A stretch of DNA of 64,000 bases from Mesorhizobium sp. C432A. Its GTDB lineage: Bacteria > Pseudomonadota > Alphaproteobacteria > Rhizobiales > Rhizobiaceae. The DNA is taken from assembly GCF_030323145.1 (NCBI RefSeq), contig NZ_CP100470.1, positions 3,451,001 to 3,515,000 on the forward strand, in the 5' to 3' direction. Numbering within the stretch: the stretch's first letter is position 1; each line of letters begins with the position of its first letter. The notes under the pieces are model-generated. The model was not told the DNA's origin. It saw only the letters and a list, made by a program, of their open reading frames with translations, and ran no database searches. The position numbers and the translations under genes were made by a program. Below, in pieces: positions 1 to 7,423 of the stretch.

Positions 1-140
1 GCCTTCAGCACCCATTTGCTGCCGCCGATCTCGCGCGCCCTGTAGGTTGCCTGCTCGGGGCTGTAGGCCAGCCCGCCGCGCGGCACATGCACGCCGTGGC
101 GTGCCAGCAGTTCCTTGGCCTGATATTCGTGGATGTCCAT
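1..140 (-). CDS. mtkA: malate--CoA ligase (malate thiokinase) beta subunit, N-terminal 46 residues only
   Basis: The gene reads leftward and leaves the window at base 1, so only its start is present. The ATG is at 140-138 behind a GGAGG ribosome binding site. The visible peptide begins [12 protein letters not shown], the typical start of the ATP-grasp domain of succinyl-CoA synthetase beta (SucC) and malate thiokinase beta. SucC itself cannot be excluded from 46 residues. The position 18 bases behind malyl-CoA lyase and behind serine-glyoxylate aminotransferase favours MtkA, which activates malate to malyl-CoA with ATP in the serine cycle. The partner mtkB would lie to the left. Confidence 0.85.
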   Translation of the reverse strand, partial: MDIHEYQAKELLARHGVHVPRGGLAYSPEQATYRAREIGGSKWVLK

Positions 141-158
141 TTTGTCCTCCCTGAACGG

Positions 159-1133
159 TCAATGCGTGGCGACGCGCGGCTCACTAGAGAATTGACCGGC
201 GCGTTCGATTGCCTCGTTGACCACCAGAACATTGCGCGCCATGCGTTCCGACGCGGCGTCGATCATCTTGCCGTCGAGGGCCGCCGCGCCCTTGCCCTGC
301 GCCTCCGCCTCCTTCAGCACTTCGAGGATGCGCCGGGCGCGGGTGACCTCTTTTTCCGGTGGAGAGAAGACGTCGTTGGCAAGCGCGATCTGCGAGGGGT
401 GGATCGCCCACTTGCCTTCGATGCCCAGCGCCGCCGCGCGCCTGGCGCCAGCGATGTAGCCCTCCGGATCGGAGAAGTCGCCGAACGGCCCGTCAATGGC
501 GCGCAAGCCATAGGCGCGGCAGGCGACGGTCATGCGCGACAGAGCGAAATGCCACTGATCGCCGGGATAGTCGGGGTTGAGGCCGCCAATGTTGACCGTG
601 CGCGCCTTGCAGCTTGCCGCATAGTCGGCGACGCCGAAATGCATGGCTTCCAGCCGGCCGGGTGTCGCGGCAATCGCCTCGACATTGGCCATGCCGAGCG
701 CGGTCTCGATCAGCGCTTCGAGGCCGACGCGGGTCCTGAAACCCTTTGCCATCTCGATCTGGTTGACCATGGCCTCGACCATGTAGAGGTCGGCCGGCAC
801 GCCGACCTTCGGCACCAAAATGGTGTCCAGCCGGTCACCGGCCTGCTCCATGACGTCAACCACGTCGCGGTACATGTAGTGCGTGTCGAGGCCGTTGATG
901 CGCACCGAGACGGTCTTGCCCTTGGCGCGCCAGTCGATGTCGTTGAGCGCCTGGATGATGTTCTTGCGGGCGCGCTCCTTGTGGGGTGGGGCAACGGCGT
1001 CCTCGATGTCGAGGAAGATGAAGTCGGCGGCGCTGTTCGCCGCCTTGTCGATCATTTCCGGGCTGGAGCCGGGAACCGCCAGCTCGCTGCGCTGCAGGCG
1101 GAGTTTCTTCAGGTGGTTGATGGTGTGGCTCAT
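159..1133 (-). CDS. mcl: L-malyl-CoA / beta-methylmalyl-CoA lyase
   Basis: The 324-residue protein belongs to the CitE/HpcH aldolase family and cleaves malyl-CoA to glyoxylate and acetyl-CoA, the closing step of the serine cycle. Visible family signatures are FIFLDIEDAV near residues 38-47 (acidic metal site), RINGLDT near 78-84, the glutamate of LIETALG at 143, and AIHPSQI near 249. The length is normal for the family. The ATG at 1133 is preceded by AGGAG. The gene sits 10 bases after sgaA and 18 bases before mtkA on the same strand, so the three are probably one operon. I see nothing broken. Confidence 0.95.
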   Translation of the reverse strand: MSHTINHLKKLRLQRSELAVPGSSPEMIDKAANSAADFIFLDIEDAVAPPHKERARKNIIQALNDIDWRAKGKTVSVRINGLDTHYMYRDVVDVMEQAGDRLDTILVPKVGVPADLYMVEAMVNQIEMAKGFRTRVGLEALIETALGMANVEAIAATPGRLEAMHFGVADYAASCKARTVNIGGLNPDYPGDQWHFALSRMTVACRAYGLRAIDGPFGDFSDPEGYIAGARRAAALGIEGKWAIHPSQIALANDVFSPPEKEVTRARRILEVLKEAEAQGKGAAALDGKMIDAASERMARNVLVVNEAIERAGQFSSEPRVATH

Positions 1134-1143
1134 TGTCGGCTCC

Positions 1144-2334
1144 TCAGGCGGCTTCGGCGACCGGCACGGCGGCCGAGGCGCGGAAGTGCTGGATGGCGGC
1201 GCCGACGCCCGAGCCCGGCGCCAGCCGTACGCCGCAGTCGAGCAGCGCCATTTCGGCGGCCGAGAGCGAGGCCAGCACCATCACCTCGTTCAGCCAGCCG
1301 AGATGGCCGATGCGGAAGACCTTGCCGATCACCTTGTTGAGGCCGCCGCCGAGCGAGGTCTGGTAATTCTGGTAGGCGCGCTTGACCACATCGCCGCTGT
1401 CGACGCCGTCCGGCACCAGGATGGCGCTGACGGTGTCGGAGTGCCATTTCGGCGCCTTGGCGCAGAGCTTCAGGCCCCAGGCGTCGACCGCCTTGCGCAC
1501 GCCTTCGGCGAGGCGATGGTGACGGGCGAAGATGTTTTCCAGCCCTTCCTCGGCGATCAGGTCGAGCGAGGCGCGCAGGCCGCGCAGCAGCTGAGTAGCC
1601 GGCGTATAAGGGAAATAGCCGGCGTCGTTGGCGCGGATCATATCTTCGAAGGAGAAGAAACAGCGGCGGTGGGTGGCGCTCCGCGAGGCCACCAGCGCCT
1701 TCTTGCTGACGGAGAGGAAACCGAGGCCGGCGGGCAGCATGAAACCCTTCTGCGAGCCGCTGACCGCGCAATCGACGCCCCATTCCTCCTGGCGAAAGTC
1801 GATCGAGCCGATCGACGAGACGCCGTCGACGAAGAGCAAAGCAGGGTGGTTGGCGTCATCGAGCGCGGCGCGGCAGCCGGCGACGTCGCTGGTCACGCCG
1901 GTCGCGGTCTCGTTTTGGGTGCAGAAGACTGCCTTGATGCGGTGCGCCTTGTCGGCCCTGAGCCGCTCGGCATAGAGCTCGAGCGGCACGCCGGTTCCCC
2001 ATTCGCAGTCGATGACATCGACCTCGAAGCCGAGCCGTTCGGCCATGTCGACCCACAGATGCGAGAACTGGCCGAAGCGCGACATCAGCACGCGGTCACC
2101 GGGGCTGAGCACATTGGTCATCGCCGCTTCCCAGGCGCCGGTGCCGGAGGAGGGATAGATGAAGACGCGGCCGGTCTCGTTCTTGAACACCGTCTTGATG
2201 TCTTCGAACAGCGGTAGCGTGAGATCGGGGAAGGATGCTGCACGCATGTCCTCCATCGGCAGGTTCATCGCCTGGCGGACCTGTTCGGGAATGTTGGTCG
2301 GTCCGGGAATGAAAAGATGGGTGAAACCGGCCAT
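1144..2334 (-). CDS. sgaA: serine--glyoxylate aminotransferase (class V, PLP)
   Basis: The 396-residue class V aminotransferase converts serine plus glyoxylate to hydroxypyruvate plus glycine. This links methylene-tetrahydrofolate-derived serine to the serine cycle. The N-terminus FIPGPTNIPEQV is typical of the alanine/serine-glyoxylate group. The PLP-binding aspartate lies in LLFVDGVSS near 170 and the Schiff-base lysine is K196 in SGSQKGFM. It is the first gene of the sgaA-mcl-mtkA run. Alanine-glyoxylate activity is possible, but the neighbours argue for the serine enzyme. Its promoter region (2335-2480) lies behind the LuxR-type gene and holds repeated motifs. Confidence 0.93.
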   Translation of the reverse strand: MAGFTHLFIPGPTNIPEQVRQAMNLPMEDMRAASFPDLTLPLFEDIKTVFKNETGRVFIYPSSGTGAWEAAMTNVLSPGDRVLMSRFGQFSHLWVDMAERLGFEVDVIDCEWGTGVPLELYAERLRADKAHRIKAVFCTQNETATGVTSDVAGCRAALDDANHPALLFVDGVSSIGSIDFRQEEWGVDCAVSGSQKGFMLPAGLGFLSVSKKALVASRSATHRRCFFSFEDMIRANDAGYFPYTPATQLLRGLRASLDLIAEEGLENIFARHHRLAEGVRKAVDAWGLKLCAKAPKWHSDTVSAILVPDGVDSGDVVKRAYQNYQTSLGGGLNKVIGKVFRIGHLGWLNEVMVLASLSAAEMALLDCGVRLAPGSGVGAAIQHFRASAAVPVAEAA

Positions 2335-2403
2335 GTCGCGAACTCCTCCTGATCCAGCAAAGCGGTGATGGGGAGTTTCGTTTCGACGGCTAATGGCAAC
2401 AAC

Positions 2404-2487
2404 ACCTCAAGAGGTAACATCTTGCCGCGCGCGGGTGGGGGTTGCCTACCCGGGTGACCTACCCGCGGCTCATCGCTTTCCTACCCG
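2404..2487 (-). promoter_or_regulatory. repeat-rich sgaA upstream region (three CCTACCCG copies and a palindrome)
   Basis: CCTACCCG occurs three times in direct orientation, starting at 2445, 2458 and 2480. The last copy overlaps the stop codon of the LuxR-type gene. ACCTC-AA-GAGGT is an inverted repeat at 2404-2415. They lie 70 to 150 bases upstream of the sgaA start. Direct repeats in front of a metabolic operon suggest an operator. The protein that binds is not known; the adjacent LuxR-type regulator is the obvious candidate. Confidence 0.45.
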
Positions 2488-3224
2488 AACGGCTGCTTCT
2501 GGGTACGCCGCTCGCGCGCATAGAGCGCGACGGCCATCGCCCGGTTGCGGACGTCGAGCTTGTCGTAGAGATTCTTGAGGTGATACTTCACCGTGTTCTC
2601 GGAAATCCCCGTACGCGTCGCGATCTGCAAATTGGTCCAGCCGTCGGACAGCACGGCCAGCAGTTCGCGCTCGCGCACGGTGAGCAGCGACAAGGGCGTG
2701 TCGTTGACCTTATTGATGTCGATGTAGGGGATGCAGATGCGTCCATGCGCGACGGCCAGGATGGTCTCGAAGATGATCGCTGGATCGTCGAACTGGAAGC
2801 AGTAGCCCTGGGCGCCGAGGCGCACGCACTGCTTCAGGATGCCGATGTCGTGGTCGTTGGAAAACACCGCGATGCGCACGCCGAGCTTGCGGCTGTGAAC
2901 CTCGGCCAGCACATCGGCGCCGTCCATGTCGGCAAGCTTCCACCCGATGATTGCGACGTCGAATTCGCCTTCCGCTGCCAACTCAAGAAAATGCCTGCCG
3001 CTTTGCACGCAGGCCAGGAGCTCGAAGCGCCCGTCGCAGTCCAGCATGTCGCGCAGCGCCGATATCACGAGCGGATTGCGTTCGGCCACGACCACGCGCA
3101 CGCGCCGTTCCTCGATTGCTTTCTGCGTCTGCGACCTGATCTTCAAGGGCTTCCGGCTGTTCTGGTTGTCGCCTAGGCGGGTCCGGCCTTTGCCTGAACC
3201 TGCATCATGACAATTCTGCCCCAA
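2481..3224 (-). CDS. LuxR/NarL-type regulator with degenerate receiver domain
   Basis: The C-terminal half carries a clear LuxR-type helix-turn-helix (LTVRERELL ... GISENTVKYHLKNLY). The N-terminal half aligns with a CheY-like receiver but lacks phosphorylation residues. The position of the phospho-acceptor aspartate is glycine (AIIGWKLADMDG, residue 94 of the longest frame). The acidic pair is AER, and the conserved lysine of GxxGYxxK is glutamine. It therefore probably does not respond to a histidine kinase in the usual way. The longest frame starts at TTG 3224. An internal GTG near 3102 just before the receiver strand is also possible. It lies upstream of sgaA in the same direction and may control it. 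Confidence 0.8.
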   Translation of the reverse strand: MGQNCHDAGSGKGRTRLGDNQNSRKPLKIRSQTQKAIEERRVRVVVAERNPLVISALRDMLDCDGRFELLACVQSGRHFLELAAEGEFDVAIIGWKLADMDGADVLAEVHSRKLGVRIAVFSNDHDIGILKQCVRLGAQGYCFQFDDPAIIFETILAVAHGRICIPYIDINKVNDTPLSLLTVRERELLAVLSDGWTNLQIATRTGISENTVKYHLKNLYDKLDVRNRAMAVALYARERRTQKQPFG

Positions 3225-3412
3225 CCGTGCTGGGGTGCTCTTTCCCCAGCGACATGCGCTGTCGCGCCGCCTGAATCCTGGGCGGCGTCATATCCTGATG
3301 AAATCGCTCTCGCCCATATGCAGGGCGGGGCGCATTTCGTTTGATATTACCGTGCGTTGCGCGCTAGACCTGACAGGCACCTTTTCCGAAATTCCCATGG
3401 CGGGAGCCGCTG
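3225..3412. promoter_or_regulatory. divergent promoter region between the LuxR-type gene and mgtE
   Basis: No gene is visible. The region holds an inverted repeat GCGACA-N5-TGTCGC at 3249-3265, about 25 bases from the predicted LuxR-type start. The same half-site recurs upstream of the GATase1-AraC regulator at 58.4 kb. I could not recognise a magnesium riboswitch here. Confidence 0.4.
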
Positions 3413-4831
3413 GTGGAACGCCAGGACGACCACACGACCGGCGCCAAAGCCGCTGACGATGCCCACGCCGACATCTATGGCGAGGACGGCGCCGTTCTGT
3501 CATCATTCCTCGCCCAGATCGGGGCGGCGATCGCCGATCGCGATACGCTGACGCTGAAGCGCGAAGTCGACGACCTGCACCAGTCGGAACTTGGCGATCT
3601 GCTCGAGGCCCTGCACCCCGAACAGCGTCGCGCCCTTGTCGAACTGCTCGGCGCCGACTTCGACTTCTCGTCGCTGACCGAGGTCGACGAGGCGATCCGC
3701 CGCGATATCGTCGACAATATGCCCAATGAGCAAATTGCCCAGGGCATGCAGGACCTCGATTCCGACGACGCGGTCTACATTCTCGAAGATCTTGAAAAGG
3801 AAGACCAGGACGAGATCCTGTCGCAGCTGCCGTTCACCGAGCGGATCAGGCTGCGCCGCTCGCTCGACTACCCGGAAGAGACCGCCGGCCGCCGCATGCA
3901 GACCGAGTTTGTCGCCGTGCCGCCGTTCTGGACCATAGGCCAGACCATCGACTACATGCGCGAAGACAAGAACCTGCCCGAGCGGTTCAGCCAGATCTTC
4001 GTCATCGATCCAAGCTTCAAGTTGCTCGGCGCCATCGACCTCGACCAGATCCTGCGCACCAAGCGCACGACCAAGGTCGGAGACGTGATGCACGAGACGA
4101 GGCACGCCATTCCGGCCACCATGGACCAGGAAGAGGCGGCGCGGGACTTCGAGCAATACGATCTTCTGTCCGCCGCCGTCGTCGACGAGAACGAGCGGCT
4201 GGTCGGCGTGCTGACCATCGACGACGTCGTCGATGTCATCCAGCAGGAGGCCGAGGAAGATCTGCTGCGCATGGGCGGCGTCGGCGACGAAGAGTTGTCC
4301 GACAGCATTCTTTCGACCTCGCGCTCGCGCGTGCCCTGGCTGCTGGTCAACCTGTTGACGGCGTTCCTCGCGGCTGCGGTGATCGGGCTGTTCGACCGCA
4401 CCATCGAGCACATCGTGGCGCTGGCCGTGCTGATGCCGATCGTGGCCGGCATGGGCGGCAATGCCGGTTCGCAGACCATGACCGTCACCGTGCGCGCGCT
4501 GGCGACCAGGGACCTCGACATCTACAATGCCGGCCGCATCATCCGCCGCGAAATGGGCGTGGGTTCCATCAACGGCATCATCTTCGCCGTGCTGATCGGC
4601 ATCGTCGCGGCCGTCTGGTTCCGCGATCCCAATCTGGGCGGCATCATAGCGGCGGCGATGATCATCAACATGTTCGTGGCAGCCCTTGCCGGTATCCTGA
4701 TCCCGCTATTGCTCGACCGGTTCAAGATCGACCCGGCGGTGGCGTCGGCGGTTTTCGTCACCACCGTCACCGACGTCGTTGGCTTCTTTGCCTTCCTGGG
4801 GCTGGCCACCTGGTGGTTCGCTATCCCTTGA
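3413..4831 (+). CDS. mgtE: magnesium transporter MgtE
   Basis: The 472-residue protein has the standard MgtE order: a helical cytosolic N-domain (about 30-140) with repeated acidic stretches such as EDLEKEDQDEIL, a pair of CBS domains (about 150-280), and a C-terminal block of five membrane helices from about residue 305. The helix containing MPIVAGMGGNAGSQT is the hallmark pore sequence. MgtE is a homodimeric inner-membrane Mg2+ channel gated by cytosolic Mg2+. Translation starts at GTG 3413 with GGGAG a few bases upstream. It stands alone between divergent and downstream regulators. The length is slightly above the usual 450. Confidence 0.95.
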   Translation: MERQDDHTTGAKAADDAHADIYGEDGAVLSSFLAQIGAAIADRDTLTLKREVDDLHQSELGDLLEALHPEQRRALVELLGADFDFSSLTEVDEAIRRDIVDNMPNEQIAQGMQDLDSDDAVYILEDLEKEDQDEILSQLPFTERIRLRRSLDYPEETAGRRMQTEFVAVPPFWTIGQTIDYMREDKNLPERFSQIFVIDPSFKLLGAIDLDQILRTKRTTKVGDVMHETRHAIPATMDQEEAARDFEQYDLLSAAVVDENERLVGVLTIDDVVDVIQQEAEEDLLRMGGVGDEELSDSILSTSRSRVPWLLVNLLTAFLAAAVIGLFDRTIEHIVALAVLMPIVAGMGGNAGSQTMTVTVRALATRDLDIYNAGRIIRREMGVGSINGIIFAVLIGIVAAVWFRDPNLGGIIAAAMIINMFVAALAGILIPLLLDRFKIDPAVASAVFVTTVTDVVGFFAFLGLATWWFAIP

Positions 4832-4859
4832 GAAAGAGGCGTTGCGGGTTCAATTGACT

Positions 4860-4869
4860 TTTACGTAAA
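4860..4869. promoter_or_regulatory. TTTACGTAAA palindrome upstream of the MerR gene
   Basis: A perfect 10-base palindrome follows TTGACT (4854-4859), which could be a -35 box. It lies about 120 bases before the MerR-type start codon. MerR-family activators bind dyads between -35 and -10, so this is a plausible autoregulatory operator. No convincing -10 box was found. Confidence 0.4.
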
Positions 4870-4989
4870 TGTGGTGCGAGGCTTGCGCGGGGTTCCATGC
4901 CGAGTCCGGCTTGGAACGGGGTTGATCGGAATGCGTTGGAAATCCCGGGCGACCGGGCGTTTTCCGATGTTCCGACATTTGGAGCAAAG

Positions 4990-5376
4990 ATGCGGGAATA
5001 TTATTCGATCACCGAACTGACCCGCGAATTCGACGTGTCGACGCGGACGCTGCGCTTCTACGAGGATGAGGGGCTGGTGCAACCAGTCCGGCGGGGCCGC
5101 ACAAGGCTGTTTCGCCCATCTGACCGGCATCTGATCCGCCAGATCATGCGCGGAAAACGGCTCGGCTTCTCGATCAACGAGATCCGCGAAATCATCCAGA
5201 TGTACAAGGAACCACCCGGCGAGGTCGGTCAACTCAACCTGATGATCAAGCGCATCGAGGAAAAGCGCGAGGATTTGCGCCAGAAGCGGCGCGATCTCGA
5301 GGAGACGCTGGCGGAGCTCGACCAGGCTGAGGAGTCATGTGTTGAGCGGCTGGTGGAGCTGGGGGTTAATACCTGA
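4990..5376 (+). CDS. MerR family transcriptional regulator
   Basis: The 128-residue protein has a canonical MerR winged helix at residues 4-75, with YSITELTREFDVSTRTLRFY and the EGLVQPVRRG wing. A C-terminal coiled coil (about 80-115, rich in E, K and R) serves for dimerisation. The single cysteine at the C-terminus does not form a metal-binding pair, so this is not a heavy-metal sensor. The ATG at 4990 with GGAG eight bases upstream is preferred over an earlier start at 4897. Rhizobial proteins of this type often control acyl-CoA catabolism, but no such genes are adjacent, so the target is unknown. Confidence 0.88.
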   Translation: MREYYSITELTREFDVSTRTLRFYEDEGLVQPVRRGRTRLFRPSDRHLIRQIMRGKRLGFSINEIREIIQMYKEPPGEVGQLNLMIKRIEEKREDLRQKRRDLEETLAELDQAEESCVERLVELGVNT

Positions 5377-5442
5377 GCGGACCCTCGAGCGTTTGCGCGC
5401 CCGTCGCAAACGTTCGCGATTAGCCGGAGCCCTTCCGCACTT

Positions 5443-5625
5443 CGTCATTCTAGGGCGAAGCAGGAGCGAAGCTCCCTCGCGGAGACCCTAGAATCCATTC
5501 CGTGACATCGGTCGTGGAGTGCAGCGGTAGCGAATTCTGGACCATAGCAACGCTCTGGAGTCGCGGCATGGATCCTCGGGTCTGTGCTGCGTCGCTACGC
5601 TCCTTGCTCCGCCCGTGGATGACGA
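5443..5625. repeat. pair of related intergenic repeats in opposite orientation
   Basis: The left copy (about 5443-5505) and the right copy (about 5562-5625) match each other when one is reverse-complemented. Shared blocks include CGTCAT, GGGCG(A/G)AGCA and GGAGCGAAGC-like sequence, and GATCCAT/GAATCCATT ends. The copies are separated by about 55 bases. This accounts for most of the 300-base gap between the MerR gene and the methyltransferase, which holds no convincing gene. It looks like a rhizobial mosaic intergenic element that can fold on itself as RNA. Confidence 0.7.
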
Positions 5626-5677
5626 AGAGACGGATGCGCCAGCTAATCGCCAAGGTATACATCCCTGCCACGTCGCC

Positions 5678-6184
5678 TCAGATCCACCGGCGCACCCGCT
5701 TCGTATAGTCGCGGTACTTCTTGCCGAATTTGGCGAACAGCACCTTCTCCTCGCTCTCGATGGCGACCTTCTGCGTTGCAAATGCCGCGATCAAAGCCAG
5801 CGGCAGGAACCATACGATCCCCGAGACGAAGGCGACGCCGATCAAAAGCAGCGTGTTGGCCAGATACATCGGGTTGCGCGTCACGCCGAACGGGCCGGAC
5901 GTCACCAGATGATCCGGCACGCCATTGGGGTTCATCGTCGTTTTGGCCCGGATCATGGTGCGGATAGCGGTGAACCAGAGGGCTGCGACGGCAAACAGCA
6001 CCACAAAGCCGGCGGCAAACAAAAGGTCGCCCAAGAGGTCGCCGATCCAGGGCAGGGGATAGAACAGGCCGAGCGCGATGCTGATGGCAATGGCGGCGAT
6101 GTAGATCAGCGGCGGCCATGGGATCAGCCGTCGTCTCGGTAGATCGGGTTTTGCCAGCCCGGGTTTTGTGAGCTTGTCGGTCAT
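5678..6184 (-). CDS. isoprenylcysteine carboxyl methyltransferase family integral membrane protein
   Basis: The 168-residue protein has four hydrophobic segments and the diagnostic GPFGVTRNPMYLAN block near residues 95-108, found in the ICMT/PEMT family of S-adenosylmethionine-dependent membrane methyltransferases. The second half carries LFAKFGKKYRDYTKRVRRWI, the usual C-terminal pattern with an (E/K)xYxxYxxxVxRW motif. Bacterial members have few assigned substrates, so the methyl acceptor is unknown. Its ATG at 6184 overlaps the TGA of the upstream acyltransferase-like gene, so the two are translationally coupled and may act on the same lipid or envelope component. Confidence 0.85.
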   Translation of the reverse strand: MTDKLTKPGLAKPDLPRRRLIPWPPLIYIAAIAISIALGLFYPLPWIGDLLGDLLFAAGFVVLFAVAALWFTAIRTMIRAKTTMNPNGVPDHLVTSGPFGVTRNPMYLANTLLLIGVAFVSGIVWFLPLALIAAFATQKVAIESEEKVLFAKFGKKYRDYTKRVRRWI

Positions 6185-7191
6185 TGTTGCCCTCCCTGCG
6201 TCATCGGACTCTCCTCCGTCCTTGCGGTGCAGATGCCGGCGAGTTCACCGAGATGCGCTTTGAACTCCGGGGTCTGGTCACCATTGTAGAGCCGGTCGAA
6301 TGCCGCTTCGCTTTGCAGCGTGTCCAGCATGCACACACAATAGCTGGTGCAGAACTCCGTGTCGCGCTGCTGTTCGCAGGATACCTGGCATTCCTTGAGG
6401 AAGACTACTTCCCGTGTCTCGACCGGCGCCGGCGCGATCTGCGAGAACAGCCAGACGCAGCCGAACAGCAGCGGCTGGTGGATCAGATAGAAAGCCAGGC
6501 TGTGGCGGCCGATGAAGGTGAGCGGCCTGGTCCAGCTTCCTGATCCCAGCTTGGCCAGCCGCGCCAGCAGGCCGGTGGTGGACGCAAACTTTGCCGCGGC
6601 GATGCCGAGAAGCACGGCGCCGAACCAGGGAAACAGCGGCACGTAATCGTTGGAGCGCGGGTTGATCGCCGACAGGCCGACCCACCACAGCGCCGGATGA
6701 TCGAAGGCTTCGGATCGGAAATAGATCGGCCCGGCGATCACCACCGCCGCCACGACAAGCGCCAGCAAGGACGGCAGCCGCAAGAACAAAAGGCCGAGCA
6801 GGCTGGCCAGCGCGATCTGATGCAGGATGCCGAAGAAGATGAAGCTGTCCGGCGTGATGAAGTACGTGACCGCCGATATAGCGGCGGCCGCGACGGCGAC
6901 CATGGCAAAACGTTTCCAGAAGCCGGTCCAGCGGATCTGCCTGCCATGCGCGAGAAACAGGCTGACGCCGACCAGGAACAGGAAGGTCGAGGCGATGCAG
7001 CGCGCATAGATCTTCCACCAGCCGACGGCGGTGAGGCCGGGATCGGTGTAGTGGAAATTTTCGAGATCCCAGGTGAAGTGGTAGCTCGCCATGGCGATCA
7101 GCGCGATGCCGCGTACGACATCGATGGCGACGATGCGCTTCGGTTGATCTCGCTTCAGTTGATCTCCAGGGGGTGCGGTATGGATGCTCAT
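6181..7191 (-). CDS. DUF1624 / heparan-alpha-glucosaminide N-acetyltransferase-like membrane protein
   Basis: The start chosen (ATG 7191, MSIHTAPPG) gives 336 residues with about eight membrane helices and the signature IVAIDVVRGIALIAMASYHFTWDL, typical of the DUF1624/HGSNAT acyltransferase superfamily. A longer frame to 7290 lacks a good ribosome binding site. The C-terminal 70 residues after the last helix are unusual: they are soluble and contain six cysteines (CQVSC, FCTSYCVC, GIC). This could be a small disulfide or metal-binding tail. The substrate is unknown. It is coupled by ATGA overlap to the methyltransferase gene. Confidence 0.8.
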   Translation of the reverse strand: MSIHTAPPGDQLKRDQPKRIVAIDVVRGIALIAMASYHFTWDLENFHYTDPGLTAVGWWKIYARCIASTFLFLVGVSLFLAHGRQIRWTGFWKRFAMVAVAAAAISAVTYFITPDSFIFFGILHQIALASLLGLLFLRLPSLLALVVAAVVIAGPIYFRSEAFDHPALWWVGLSAINPRSNDYVPLFPWFGAVLLGIAAAKFASTTGLLARLAKLGSGSWTRPLTFIGRHSLAFYLIHQPLLFGCVWLFSQIAPAPVETREVVFLKECQVSCEQQRDTEFCTSYCVCMLDTLQSEAAFDRLYNGDQTPEFKAHLGELAGICTARTEESPMTQGGQQ

Positions 7192-7423
7192 GGTCTCGCG
7201 ATCTGATTCAGCCCCAAAGACGACTATCACGGTTGCACCGGACAAAAGAAGGCCGCCCTCTACGCTCCGGGTCGCGCCGTGCGGCTGCATCGCGCGGCGC
7301 TTTAGGCCAGAGCCGGAAAGCCTTTGGCCGAATTCGCTTTTTGCCGGGAAGGGGTCGGTTTCCTGTTACCGGCGGAGGAAGCGCCAGCGCAGATTTGGGC
7401 TGCGAGTCTGATTTGGGGATCAA

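Noticed and set aside
87..2217. Long plus-strand frames opposite mcl and sgaA
   Set aside because: The minus-strand products match full-length serine-cycle enzymes with intact motifs; the plus-strand products have no recognisable features.
3225..3412. Magnesium riboswitch before mgtE
   Set aside because: I looked for M-box or ykkC-like features and found none that I could align. Only an inverted repeat is visible.
7292..7423. tRNA-like fragment with AGGCCA...TGGCC pairing
   Set aside because: No cloverleaf, T-loop GGTTCGA or acceptor end could be built from the sequence.
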